Shown here: positions 1-7,315 of the stretch, piece after piece
Layout: each line of letters begins with the position of its first letter
Position numbering within the stretch: the stretch's first letter is position 1
Assembly: GCA_020847375.1 (NCBI GenBank)
Contig: JADLCB010000018.1
Location: forward strand, 1 to 39,913
Direction: 5' to 3'
Source of the DNA: Phycisphaerales bacterium
Lineage (GTDB): Bacteria > Planctomycetota > Phycisphaerae > Tepidisphaerales > Tepidisphaeraceae
DNA length: 39,913 nt
Program-made: the position numbers and the translations under genes
Notes under the pieces: model-generated
Told to the model about the DNA's origin: nothing
What the model saw: the letters and a program-made list of their open reading frames with translations, nothing else
Database searches by the model: none

Positions 1-149
1 AGGCAATTTTTCAAAATATTGTTAAGCCTTTTCTGAGCATGGTATTTTTCATGGTATTACCAATTAGCAGGAAAATAAGCCATTGAATATAAAAGATAAA
101 AATGTCTTGTTTACAATAGAGTGGGAATAACGAATCGCGCCTCGATTTC

Positions 150-190
150 CCAAAAAACGCCCATCGCTCCTGCCAGTGACAGAAGCGATG
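150..190 (-). terminator. Intrinsic terminator of ilvB
   Basis: An 11-bp stem with one mismatch (arms 162-172 and 180-190, loop CCAGTGA) is followed on the minus strand by GGCG and six T. It sits about 80 nt after the ilvB stop codon, so it most likely ends the ilvB transcript. The rest of 1-270 is AT-rich and shows no convincing gene. Confidence 0.75.
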
Positions 191-270
191 AGCGCTATTG
201 GTTCGCGTGATTTCAGGGCTGATTCAACGATTAAAATCGCTCGGACCCTGCCCTTGCAGCACGCCGATTT

Positions 271-2034
271 TTACGCCAGCGTACCCATTTCCATTTCATG
301 CAGACCCTTGCCAGCCGGCACCATTGGGTAGACATGCTCATTGGGTTCGACGAAGAAATCTGCCACCACCGGCCCGGGATGATTGATCATCTCCTCGACG
401 CATCGGGCCACATCTTTCTTGTGCTGACAACGAATTCCCTTCACGCCGCACGCCTCAGCCAGTTTGGCGAAATCAGGGTTCATCATCTTGCTCTGGCTGT
501 AACGATGATCGTAGAACAGATCCTGCCACTGCTTGATCATCCCCTGAAAATCGTTATTCAAAATGCAGACTTTCACGGGAATGTTGTACTGCGCCATGGT
601 CGGCAACTCGAACAGTGTCATCCCCAGCGAAGCATCGCCGTCAATATCGATCACCATCTTGCCCGGTGCGCCCAGTGATGCACCAATCGCGGCGGGCAGA
701 CCAAAACCCATCGTTCCCAGGCCGCCGGAAGTAATCATCTGCCGCGGATAACGCCAGCGGATGAACTGCGCCGCCCACATCTGATGCTGGCCCACGCCGG
801 TTGTAAACAGCGCATCACCCTGCGTCTGACGATAGATTTCCTCGACCACGTACTGCGGTTTGGCGAATTTGCTGTCATCGTGATAGGCAAAGGGATGGCT
901 CTTTTTCCAGTCACCGATCTTGTCGAACCAGTCTTTGCGCTGGCGGTTTTCAATCAAGGGCAGCATCGCTTCCAGCGACGCCTTGGCATCGCCGATCACC
1001 GCGCAATCCACATCCACAATCTTACTGATCGACGAAGGATCAATGTCGATATGGATGATCTTGGCATGCGGGGCAAACGTGGCCAGATTACCGGTAACGC
1101 GGTCGTCAAAGCGGGCGCCGACGGCAATCAGACAATCGCTTTCCTGCACCGCATAATTGGCATAGGCACTACCGTGCATGCCCAGCATGTGCAGGCTGCG
1201 CGCGTTGGTTTCATCAAATGCGCCCAGGCCCATCAACGTGGTCGTGCAGGGCAGATTGCCCTTTTCAGCCAGTTTGCGCAGCACCTGCCAGGCACCGCTG
1301 ATAATCGCCCCGCCACCGACATACAGCACCGGTTTTTCCGACCGGTTGATCATTTCCACTGCCTGATGGATCGATGCCGGATCAGCCAGATTCACGCGCA
1401 CGTTGCCACGACGCAGAATATGTTCGCGCGGCGTGTCGTCCACTTCATCCGGACAGATGGCGCTGGTCACATCCTTGGGCAGATCGATCAACACCGGCCC
1501 GGGCCGGCCGCTGGTCGCCACGGCAAAGGCTTCATTGATCACCCGGGGCAGCTCGCGCACATCCTTCAGCAGATAATTCCACTTGGTACACGGACGGGAA
1601 ATGCCCGTCACATCCGCTTCCTGGAAGGCGTCGTTGCCAATCACCTTGGTCGCCACCTGCCCGGAAAAAACGATCATCGGGACCGAATCCATCTGGGCCG
1701 TCGCCAGCGGTGTAATGGTGTTGGTCGCGCCGGGACCACTGGTCACCAGACAAATACCAGGCTTGCCCGTGACACGGGCGTAACCATCAGCACAGTGGCC
1801 GCTGCCCTGTTCGTGACGGTTGAGGATGAACTTGGCTGGCGATTTATAAATCTCGTCAAACACCGGCAGGATCGCCCCGCCCGGGTAGCCGAACATCACC
1901 TCCACCTGGTGCGGACCGACCAACATTTCGTGGAGAATTTTCGCGCCGGTCTTTCCCTTGTATTTAATTCGATCCTGGGGGGCAGCCGACTTGGCGGTGG
2001 TCAAAGACGCGGTGTTGGATTGCATGGTGCTCAT
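271..2034 (-). CDS. ilvB: Acetolactate synthase, large (catalytic) subunit
   Basis: This is a thiamine-diphosphate enzyme that condenses two pyruvates to acetolactate, or pyruvate with 2-oxobutyrate, as the first common step of valine, leucine and isoleucine synthesis. The N-terminal pyrimidine-binding domain has GYPGGAILPVFD and the catalytic glutamate in RHEQG (about residue 75). The C-terminal domain has the TPP/Mg motif DGDASLGM ending in NN. At 587 residues it is full length. I chose ATG 2034 because GAGG lies six bases upstream; the in-frame TTG at 2055 and the ATG at 2025 are less convincing. No ilvH/ilvN regulatory subunit or ilvC follows, because the gene runs straight into a terminator. 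Upstream lies a likely attenuator (2072-2307). The family call is certain; the exact start is likely. Confidence 0.97.
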   Translation of the reverse strand: MSTMQSNTASLTTAKSAAPQDRIKYKGKTGAKILHEMLVGPHQVEVMFGYPGGAILPVFDEIYKSPAKFILNRHEQGSGHCADGYARVTGKPGICLVTSGPGATNTITPLATAQMDSVPMIVFSGQVATKVIGNDAFQEADVTGISRPCTKWNYLLKDVRELPRVINEAFAVATSGRPGPVLIDLPKDVTSAICPDEVDDTPREHILRRGNVRVNLADPASIHQAVEMINRSEKPVLYVGGGAIISGAWQVLRKLAEKGNLPCTTTLMGLGAFDETNARSLHMLGMHGSAYANYAVQESDCLIAVGARFDDRVTGNLATFAPHAKIIHIDIDPSSISKIVDVDCAVIGDAKASLEAMLPLIENRQRKDWFDKIGDWKKSHPFAYHDDSKFAKPQYVVEEIYRQTQGDALFTTGVGQHQMWAAQFIRWRYPRQMITSGGLGTMGFGLPAAIGASLGAPGKMVIDIDGDASLGMTLFELPTMAQYNIPVKVCILNNDFQGMIKQWQDLFYDHRYSQSKMMNPDFAKLAEACGVKGIRCQHKKDVARCVEEMINHPGPVVADFFVEPNEHVYPMVPAGKGLHEMEMGTLA

Positions 2035-2071
2035 AAATAGCCTCACTGATGTCAATTCGTCGTAACTTGTG

Positions 2072-2093
2072 AAAAGGCCGGAATATAACGGCC
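2072..2093 (-). terminator. Small terminator-like hairpin just before ilvB
   Basis: GGCCG (2089-2093, read on the minus strand) pairs with CGGCC (2076-2080) across an AT-rich loop and is followed by four T. It lies about 40 nt before the ilvB start. The stem is short (5 bp), so on its own it would be weak. It may be part of the attenuator, or the 5' side of the ilvB ribosome-binding region. Confidence 0.35.
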
Positions 2094-2137
2094 GATTAAC
2101 GTTGCGGCAAAATAAAAATGTAATTCAAGATCAAAAC

Positions 2138-2207
2138 GGGTGAAAAATTAAATCTCACCCAAAGCTGAAGTGGGCCGGTCGCGCCTGGAACGAATCGTTT
2201 TCGTTCC
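2138..2207 (-). promoter_or_regulatory. ilvB leader hairpins (candidate attenuator)
   Basis: Two hairpins lie between the leader peptide and ilvB. The first pairs 2187-2194 with 2200-2207 (perfect 8 bp). It can be closed by GGTCG after the leader stop (2221-2225) pairing with CGACC (2177-2181). The second pairs 2155-2160 with 2138-2143 (GGGTGA/TCACCC) and is followed by GTTTTG. The segment 2175-2181 can instead pair, over 7 bp, with the leader's valine codons at 2236-2242. The two folds exclude each other, as expected in an attenuator. This is inference from pairing; no energy was calculated. Confidence 0.5.
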
Positions 2208-2224
2208 CCAGCAGCGGTGCCGAC

Positions 2225-2266
2225 CTAGCGTACGACGACCGGAAGGATGAAAAGTCGCTGAGTCAT
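2225..2266 (-). CDS. Candidate ilvB leader peptide (13 aa)
   Basis: The short reading frame encodes MTQRLFILPVVVR and a TAG stop. Six of its 13 residues are leucine, isoleucine or valine, with three consecutive valine codons just before the end. It starts about 7 nt after the predicted transcription start of a promoter at 2280-2307 and ends about 190 nt upstream of ilvB. That arrangement matches the regulatory leader peptides of the enterobacterial ilvB and ilvGMEDA operons: ribosome stalling at branched-chain codons would change which hairpin forms. GAAG abuts the ATG, so the ribosome-binding site is poor. A longer frame upstream reads back into repeat DNA and is not believed. Confidence 0.55.
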   Translation of the reverse strand: MTQRLFILPVVVR

Positions 2267-2279
2267 CTTCAAGACCGTA

Positions 2280-2307
2280 ACTATAGCCTCGGTTGACCGG
2301 ATGTCAA
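2280..2307 (-). promoter_or_regulatory. Sigma-70-type promoter for the ilvB leader
   Basis: On the minus strand TTGACA (2307-2302) and TATAGT (2285-2280) are separated by 16 bp. Transcription should begin near 2273, a few bases before the leader-peptide ATG. This is the best promoter match near ilvB. Confidence 0.65.
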
Positions 2308-2405
2308 TAAAAATCAGACGTCTTTTATTAAAATAATCTAATTCGCACCGCAATTTAACAAATTGTTCCATCCTGATCCCGGCTGAAACGCTGCCCGGAT
2401 AAAAA

Positions 2406-2564
2406 AATTCGCTGGCTCGGTTTCCCGAATCAGCGAATGTGAGAGGAGAGGAGGGTTTCGTCCACCCGCTTTTCAGCGGGGCAGCGAGCCTGGTCGCTGC
2501 GACTTTCTTAATCCCGCTGAGTCGATTTCCCGAGTCAGCGAGAGTGAGAGAAGAGGAGAACTTC
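2406..2564. repeat. 102-103 bp repeat family, array A (about 1.5 units)
   Basis: Two diverged copies of the repeat unit begin at about 2406 and 2510. Each carries the hairpin GCTG...TTTCCCGA.TCAGC and a purine-rich GTGAGAGGAGAGGAGG tail. One GCAGCGA/TCGCTGC hairpin (2481-2500) lies between them. The copies differ more from consensus than those of the other arrays. The array lies between the ilvB promoter region and the stop of the small exported protein at 2634. Confidence 0.85.
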
Positions 2565-2633
2565 ACGGTCAAACTTGGCCATTGGTCATGGGAGAGACCA
2601 CGCCAACAGCACTACGCTTCAGACGTCTGCGGT

Positions 2634-3041
2634 TTATCGACCTTCAGCTACGACAAGCCGCGTATAGCTCATCATTCCGCTGGGATCATCTGGGTTCATC
2701 TGACCCAGTCCGCGATCAACAATAATGCTGCTGCCTGTCATACCCGATCGTTGGGCCGGGGCAATCAGCGTATTGAGATCAACGGCGGTGCTGGTCATAC
2801 CGTGAGAAAAATCAGCACCGTCGGTTGAGCGTATACCAACCAGCATCGCATTGCCTGATGCCGCAGCATCAGCGAATCGACCTGCGCCGGCTGCCTGGTC
2901 ATGGGTCGCAGCAACTTGCTTCGGGCTGGTCTCATCCGTATGCCCGGCAGACCCACTCACCAACGCCGTACGCGCTGTGGTAACACCCAACCCCAACACA
3001 ACAACAGCCGCACAGCCCAGTACAATCCTTTTTCTAAGCAT
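2634..3041 (-). CDS. Small exported protein of unknown function
   Basis: A 135-residue protein starting MLRKRIVLGCAAVVVLGLG, which is a basic N-region plus hydrophobic core typical of a signal peptide or membrane anchor. The rest is soluble, without cysteines or a recognisable domain; the segment from about residue 60 (MLVGIRSTDGADF) to the end looks folded. ATG 3041 has AGGAG seven bases upstream and is preferred to a longer frame that would precede the signal sequence with unrelated residues. It is the first gene of the repeat-flanked island: array B lies upstream and array A downstream. I do not recognise the family. Confidence 0.6.
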   Translation of the reverse strand: MLRKRIVLGCAAVVVLGLGVTTARTALVSGSAGHTDETSPKQVAATHDQAAGAGRFADAAASGNAMLVGIRSTDGADFSHGMTSTAVDLNTLIAPAQRSGMTGSSIIVDRGLGQMNPDDPSGMMSYTRLVVAEGR

Positions 3042-3143
3042 GGCTGCTCCTTTCTGACATCCCCTGAGACATGACGCCATCCTTTCTACTGCCGTCAGCA
3101 GCAATCAAACGCCTGGCCAGGGCAAAGTTATAGGCCATATTCC

Positions 3144-3607
3144 AATCCCGCTGAACCGGTTTCCCGAATCAGCGGAGTGAGAGGAGAGGAGGGTTTCATT
3201 CACCGCCTCCGGAGCGGTGCAGCGAACCTGGTCGCCGCGGTTTTTTAATCCCGCTGAACCGGTTTCCCGAATCAGCGGAGTGAGAGGAGAGGAGGGTTTC
3301 ATCTGCCGCCTCCGGAGCGGGGCAGCGAACCTGGTCGCTGCGGTTTCTTAATCCCGCTGAACCGGTTTCCCGAATCAGCGGAGTGAGAGGAGAGGAGGGT
3401 TTCTTCTGCCGCCTCCCAGCGGTGCAGCGAACCTAGTCGCCGCGGTTTTTTAATCCCGCTGAACCGGTTTCCCGAGTCAGCGGAGTGAGAGGAGAGGAGG
3501 GTTTCTTCTGCCGCCTCCCAGCGGTGCAGCGAACCTGGTCGCTGCGGGTTTTTAATCCCGCTGAACCGGTTTCCCGAATCAGCGGAGTGAGAGGAGAGGA
3601 GGGTTCC
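3144..3607. repeat. 102-103 bp repeat family, array B (4.5 units)
   Basis: Tandem units start at 3144, 3247, 3350, 3452 and 3554 (spacing 103, 103, 102, 102). Each unit holds a hairpin CCGCTGA...TCAGCGG whose loop contains AACCGGTT, a purine tract GTGAGAGGAGAGGAGGGTT, a variable CTGCCGCCTCC stretch, and a second hairpin GCAGCGA-ACCTGG-TCGCTGC. The last unit stops after the purine tract, about 10 bases beyond the stop codon of the PEP-CTERM gene at 3619. There are no unique spacers, so it is not a CRISPR array. Confidence 0.95.
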
Positions 3608-3618
3608 ATCAGTAATTT

Positions 3619-4095
3619 TTATTTCACACTTCGGCGGCTGCGACGCAGCAGTGCCCATCCACTCAAGCCAAGCAGTGTCAGTGATGTCGGTTCGGGAACG
3701 GGGGACGACGGAACAGATTCACTGGCTGGATGATCCAGACTGATCAGATTGAACCGGTTGAACTCTGCGGCGTAACCGAAACTGTCAGGACTGGCGAGCG
3801 TGCGATGGTTGATCGGGTTGGCCAGCGTATCAAAGCTCGATGACGTACGCTCGGGCTTCAGATTGCTCAGCTCAGGCACCTCTTCGCGCTGACTGGTGTA
3901 ACTGGTCCAGGGGCTGGTACTGGTGACTGGAAATTCCTGCGACACCGGCATGACACTGTAGCTCAGGTCACGCATATTGATATTCGCATCGACCCGCAGC
4001 GTCTGAGGTGTTGACAGGGCATGGTAACCGACTGCTGCCAACAGGCCGATTGCCGCTGATGCTGCCAGATACGTGGTTGTTTTCTTGTTGGACAT
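3619..4095 (-). CDS. PEP-CTERM domain protein
   Basis: A 158-residue secreted protein. The N-terminus (MSNKKTTTYLAASAAIGLLAAVG) is a signal peptide. The C-terminus is a textbook PEP-CTERM sorting tag: VPEPTS, then a hydrophobic helix (LTLLGLSGWALL), then RRSRR. Such tags are recognised by exosortase, which cleaves the protein and is thought to attach it to the envelope or extracellular matrix. The middle part is polar and not recognised. ATG 4095 has GAGGAG nine bases upstream; a longer frame to 4188 adds unrelated residues before the signal sequence. It lies about 110 bp downstream of a second PEP-CTERM gene. No exosortase gene is in this window. Confidence 0.85.
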   Translation of the reverse strand: MSNKKTTTYLAASAAIGLLAAVGYHALSTPQTLRVDANINMRDLSYSVMPVSQEFPVTSTSPWTSYTSQREEVPELSNLKPERTSSSFDTLANPINHRTLASPDSFGYAAEFNRFNLISLDHPASESVPSSPVPEPTSLTLLGLSGWALLRRSRRSVK

Positions 4096-4203
4096 GATGG
4101 TTTGCTCCTCTTGTTTAATGACCTTGTTTCTCGAATCCTCTGTTTCATTCCGGCACGCTTGCCGGGACATTTTCATCCGCCAATCCACACGAAAGGCTGG
4201 GAA

Positions 4204-5652
4204 TTACACTGCTAAAATTGGCTGTCTTTTTCGTCGCCAGCGCGTCAGCGCCACCGCGACCAGGCCTGCCATTGCCGCTGCGCCCGGTTCCGGGACCGTC
4301 ACGATCACCAGACCAGCCTGGGAATAATCGAACTCCGCACTGGCCACCTGATGGCCGTTGAGATAAACAGACCAGTTGTCAAAATTGGTTGGGTTATTGA
4401 GGGTTTCAAACCCGCTGAAGAGCGTGACCTGGTTATCCAGAGGCAAACCCACGCCTTGCAGATGGACTGCTCCAGTCGCCCCGACATTCAGCACGTTATT
4501 ACCGCCGCTACCGAGCGTCAGATCCGCCGAGTTGCCACCAAATTCGTAGAGTAGATTGGCACCACTGGCCAGCGTCAGATTGCCGCCGAGTGTCAGCGTG
4601 CCGATACTCCCGCCCGGCGCCAGATTGCCGGCGATCGTCAGGTTATTGGTAATCGTTCCGGTTCCGCCGATCGTGCCACTTATCGGCACATCAGGAATAT
4701 CCCCGCTGGTACCCGTGATCAGCAGCGCGCCGCCCGTCCAGTTGAACCGGCTGGCTGCGCCGCCTCGATCCAATGAACCGGTCTTGAGCGTCCCGCCATC
4801 CTGCAGATTGATCTTGCTGCCCTTATCATTGATTGATGTAAGACCACCTACCTGCACCAATCCACCGGAGAAAATCGTCAATTCACCTTTACCACCGATT
4901 ACAGAGGTATTTCCGACGCGCAGATCGGTTGCATTAATCCATTGTGAACCAGCACCGCTAACGCTCACCACACCGGTGCCGGTCGAGTTCACACTGATTA
5001 TGCCCAAATCGCCGTTACTGACCGTGCCGCCGTTTTCGATATGGAGTGTTCCGCTGCCGTAAACTCCCACCCGGGTATAAGTCGCATTATTCCAGCTCGA
5101 CCCGCTGCCCGTGACGGTCACCGTGCCGCTCGACCCGGTCTGCAAGGCGATTGCGGCCTCTGCGCTATTGGCAACACTGGCGCCTTGTTCGATGTTCAGC
5201 TCCCCATGGCCACGCCAACCAACATACGTGACCCTGGTAGGCGACAAACTCGAGCCACTGCCGGTAATGGTGGCTGTTCCTGTAGACCCCGCCTTCAAAC
5301 CCAGATAGACAATGCCAGAAAAGATCTTGTCGCCGTCATATTTCTCGCCCAAAAGGGCATTATCAGTACCGCCGCTGGCAGAACTGCCGTTATTGATCAG
5401 CAGACTCCCATTACCGCCGCTGGTACCGATGATGATCGTTTTGACGCCGCTGGTTGTTGCCTGATTCGTCAACGTCAGCAGCGGACTACTCGATCCGGCA
5501 ATGATCAACCGGTCTTGAGATGAAAATACTGATCCGTTTTGAACCGTATTGGTGGTTATCGTCGTATCCGCCGACCACGCCACGCCTGTCGCTGAGATGG
5601 TGACAACCGCGGTGGCTGCAGCCAGAATAATGGCCGTTTCTTTTGTAAACAT
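4204..5652 (-). CDS. PEP-CTERM protein with T5SS/PEP-CTERM repeats
   Basis: A 482-residue exported protein. The signal peptide is at residues 1-26 (MFTKETAIILAAATAVVTIS...). It is followed by several copies of the repeat with the pattern GTVTVTGSGSSW...RVG..GSGTLHIENGGTVS, which is typical of passenger domains with a beta-helix fold. The C-terminal PEP-CTERM tag has VPEPGAAAM, a hydrophobic segment and RWRRKR. Such proteins are expected on the cell surface or in extracellular matrix. No autotransporter barrel is present, so surface attachment would go through exosortase. ATG 5652 follows AAAGG at a rather long spacing; a longer frame to 5778 reads into array C and is rejected. It is followed by the second PEP-CTERM gene at 3619-4095. 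Confidence 0.88.
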   Translation of the reverse strand: MFTKETAIILAAATAVVTISATGVAWSADTTITTNTVQNGSVFSSQDRLIIAGSSSPLLTLTNQATTSGVKTIIIGTSGGNGSLLINNGSSASGGTDNALLGEKYDGDKIFSGIVYLGLKAGSTGTATITGSGSSLSPTRVTYVGWRGHGELNIEQGASVANSAEAAIALQTGSSGTVTVTGSGSSWNNATYTRVGVYGSGTLHIENGGTVSNGDLGIISVNSTGTGVVSVSGAGSQWINATDLRVGNTSVIGGKGELTIFSGGLVQVGGLTSINDKGSKINLQDGGTLKTGSLDRGGAASRFNWTGGALLITGTSGDIPDVPISGTIGGTGTITNNLTIAGNLAPGGSIGTLTLGGNLTLASGANLLYEFGGNSADLTLGSGGNNVLNVGATGAVHLQGVGLPLDNQVTLFSGFETLNNPTNFDNWSVYLNGHQVASAEFDYSQAGLVIVTVPEPGAAAMAGLVAVALTRWRRKRQPILAV

Positions 5653-5745
5653 GGCTGTTTGCGCCTTTCTGTCACCACATCTCATCAGACGAATTTCAAC
5701 CGGGTCGCCTTGATTCCCTGACTGCAGTCCACTGCAGTTTTTCTT

Positions 5746-6358
5746 AAACTCGCTGAGCCGGATTTCCCGATTCAGCAAGTAAAGGAGGAGGTTTTTCCGT
5801 CCAACCGCTTTTCAGCGGGGCAGCGAGCCTGGTCGCTGCGAGTTTCTTAATCCCGCTGAACCGGTTTCCCGAGTCAGCGGAGTGAGAGGAGAGGAGGGTT
5901 CCATTTATCGCCTCCCAGCGGGGCAGCGCGCCTAGTCGCTGCGGGTTTCTTAATCCCGCTGAACCGGTTTCCCGAGTCAGCGGAGTGAGAGGAGAGGAGG
6001 GTTTCTTCTGCCGCCTCCCAGCGGTGCAGCGAACCTGGTCGCCGCGAGTTTCTTAAACTCGCTGAGCCGGATTTCCCGATTCAGCAAGTAAAGGAGGAGG
6101 TTTTTCCGTCCAACCGCTTTTCAGCGGGGCAGCGCGCCTGGTCGCCGCGGTTTCTTAATCCCGCTGAACCGGTTTCCCGAATCAGCGGAGTGAGAGGAGA
6201 GGAGGGTTTCTTCTGCCGCCTCTCAGCGGTGCAGCGAGCCTGGTCGCCGCGGTTTCTTAATCCCGCTGAACCGGTTTCCCGAGTCAGCGGAGTGAGAGGA
6301 GAGGAGGGTTCCATCTACCGCCTCCCAGCGGGGCAGCGAACCTGGTCGCTGCGAGTAA
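5746..6358. repeat. 102-103 bp repeat family, array C (6 units)
   Basis: Units start at 5746, 5849, 5952, 6055, 6157 and 6259 (spacing 103, 103, 103, 102, 102). Units one and four are a distinct subtype (CTCGCTGAGCCGGATTTCC, AAGGAGGAGG tail, CAACCGCTTTTCAGCGG). The others match array B. The subtype alternation suggests a duplicated three-unit block. The array ends about 10 bases after the stop codon of the gene at 6368 and begins about 90 bases upstream of the PEP-CTERM gene at 5652. The reading frames through it shift between 102- and 103-bp units, so it is not coding. Confidence 0.95.
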
Positions 6359-6367
6359 TTTCATCGT

Positions 6368-6895
6368 TCATCCTCGGCCCATATAAATGCCGCTGCTGGC
6401 GTTGGTTCGGCTTGCACCGCTCAGCACTTGTCTGGTATCCGCCGGCGATGCCAGCACCACACCCGACCTGCTCTTGCCTTTGCTGGCCAGTTGTAATTCC
6501 CACGCCTGAGGCCAATCAGTGAAGATGCGCCATACACCAAGCGATCGAGCGGTAATTTCCTGCTGCTCCGTCAGATCGTCGGCCAACAGGGCCCACTTCA
6601 AACCGGACCAGCGCGACCGCATCTGCCGAATAAAGTTCCAAGATGCCTGACCATTCCACTGTGTTCGTGTCACAGCCAGGTCGAACCGCATGGCTCGCAA
6701 CAGCTCCAAGGCCCGCGAGGTTTCATCCGTTGCCCAACAGCTCAGATTCGGTGCCTGCCAGATCGACGGAACACAAGGCCATCCCACCGCCAAGACCGAA
6801 ATCGCGGGCTGACCTGACTCCGGTAAACCCGACCCTGACGGATACGCTCGCCAGTCTTGGGTTAGGTTCATTTGATTGGTCAGTTTCGTTTTCAC
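6368..6895 (-). CDS. Degenerate receiver-like protein
   Basis: A 175-residue soluble protein. The segment from about residue 60 to 140 (RALELLRAMRFDLAVTRTQW, then FIRQMRSRW, then KWALLADDLTEQQEITARSLG) follows the layout of a response-regulator receiver domain. The phospho-acceptor aspartate is replaced: AVTRTQW stands where a VxxD motif would be. It could therefore be a phosphorylation-independent receiver or an unrelated alpha/beta fold. The start is probably GTG 6895, with AAAGG six bases upstream; the next ATG (MNLTQDW) lacks a ribosome-binding site. No output domain is present. Array C begins just after its stop codon. The family call is tentative. Confidence 0.55.
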   Translation of the reverse strand: MKTKLTNQMNLTQDWRAYPSGSGLPESGQPAISVLAVGWPCVPSIWQAPNLSCWATDETSRALELLRAMRFDLAVTRTQWNGQASWNFIRQMRSRWSGLKWALLADDLTEQQEITARSLGVWRIFTDWPQAWELQLASKGKSRSGVVLASPADTRQVLSGASRTNASSGIYMGRG

Positions 6896-7020
6896 ACTTA
6901 GCCTTTAACGAACCAGGTGCCAATGATGTGAAAATAAAAAATAATTTTATAAGTGTTTTACAAAACAGAACTTACGATGAAATAAGACGAAGGTGACTTA
7001 AGACGGTTTTTCGAAGAAAA

Positions 7021-7119
7021 ACAGGTTATTTTAACCTGTAGCCGCAGCGATAAATCAATATAAGTGATTGAATAAAAACAACTTCTGTATTAATCAGGTT
7101 ATTTTGAACATCCAGGTTA
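7021..7119. promoter_or_regulatory. Palindrome and repeated CAGGTTA boxes upstream of 6895
   Basis: A perfect inverted repeat with 8-bp arms and a 3-bp loop (ACAGGTTA TTT TAACCTGT) occupies 7021-7039. CAGGTTATTTT recurs at 7094-7104, followed by GAAC, and CAGGTTA again at 7113-7119. The boxes sit 130-230 bp upstream of the receiver-like gene in an AT-rich gap (6896-7258), which otherwise shows nothing. They could be operator sites; the factor is unknown. Confidence 0.4.
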
Positions 7120-7258
7120 AAATAAATATCTCCCGTGCCAGCGGCTGCGGAGCTCTGAAACTAATACCGGCGTTGGGAAAGAAATGAGCGAATGGGTCTT
7201 GCCATCTATAGTCTATAACCCATTATAAAATAGCTACTTGCGTTATTATTCGCGCAAT

Positions 7259-7286
7259 AAAAAACCAGCACCAAAATGATGCTGGT
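7259..7286 (-). terminator. Intrinsic terminator of nuoF
   Basis: On the minus strand ACCAGCA (7286-7280) and TGCTGGT (7270-7264) form a perfect 7-bp stem followed by a run of six T. It lies 30 nt after the nuoF stop codon. Confidence 0.85.
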
Positions 7287-7315
7287 CCTGGGTCTACTGG
7301 TTTGTTGTGCTCGAT

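Noticed and set aside
784..2040. 418-residue plus-strand frame opposite ilvB
   Set aside because: It lies antisense to a clear full-length ilvB, and its composition (His/Gln/Arg-rich) is typical of a shadow frame.
3299..3658. Open frames with 34-residue repeats (SADSGNRFSGI and SPLTPLIRETGSAG types) in the arrays
   Set aside because: They are tandem DNA repeats read in frame. The unit alternates between 102 and 103 bp, which breaks the frame, and no ribosome-binding sites precede the frames.
5746..6358. CRISPR array
   Set aside because: The period is 102-103 bp with no unique spacers, the whole unit is conserved, and no cas genes are present.
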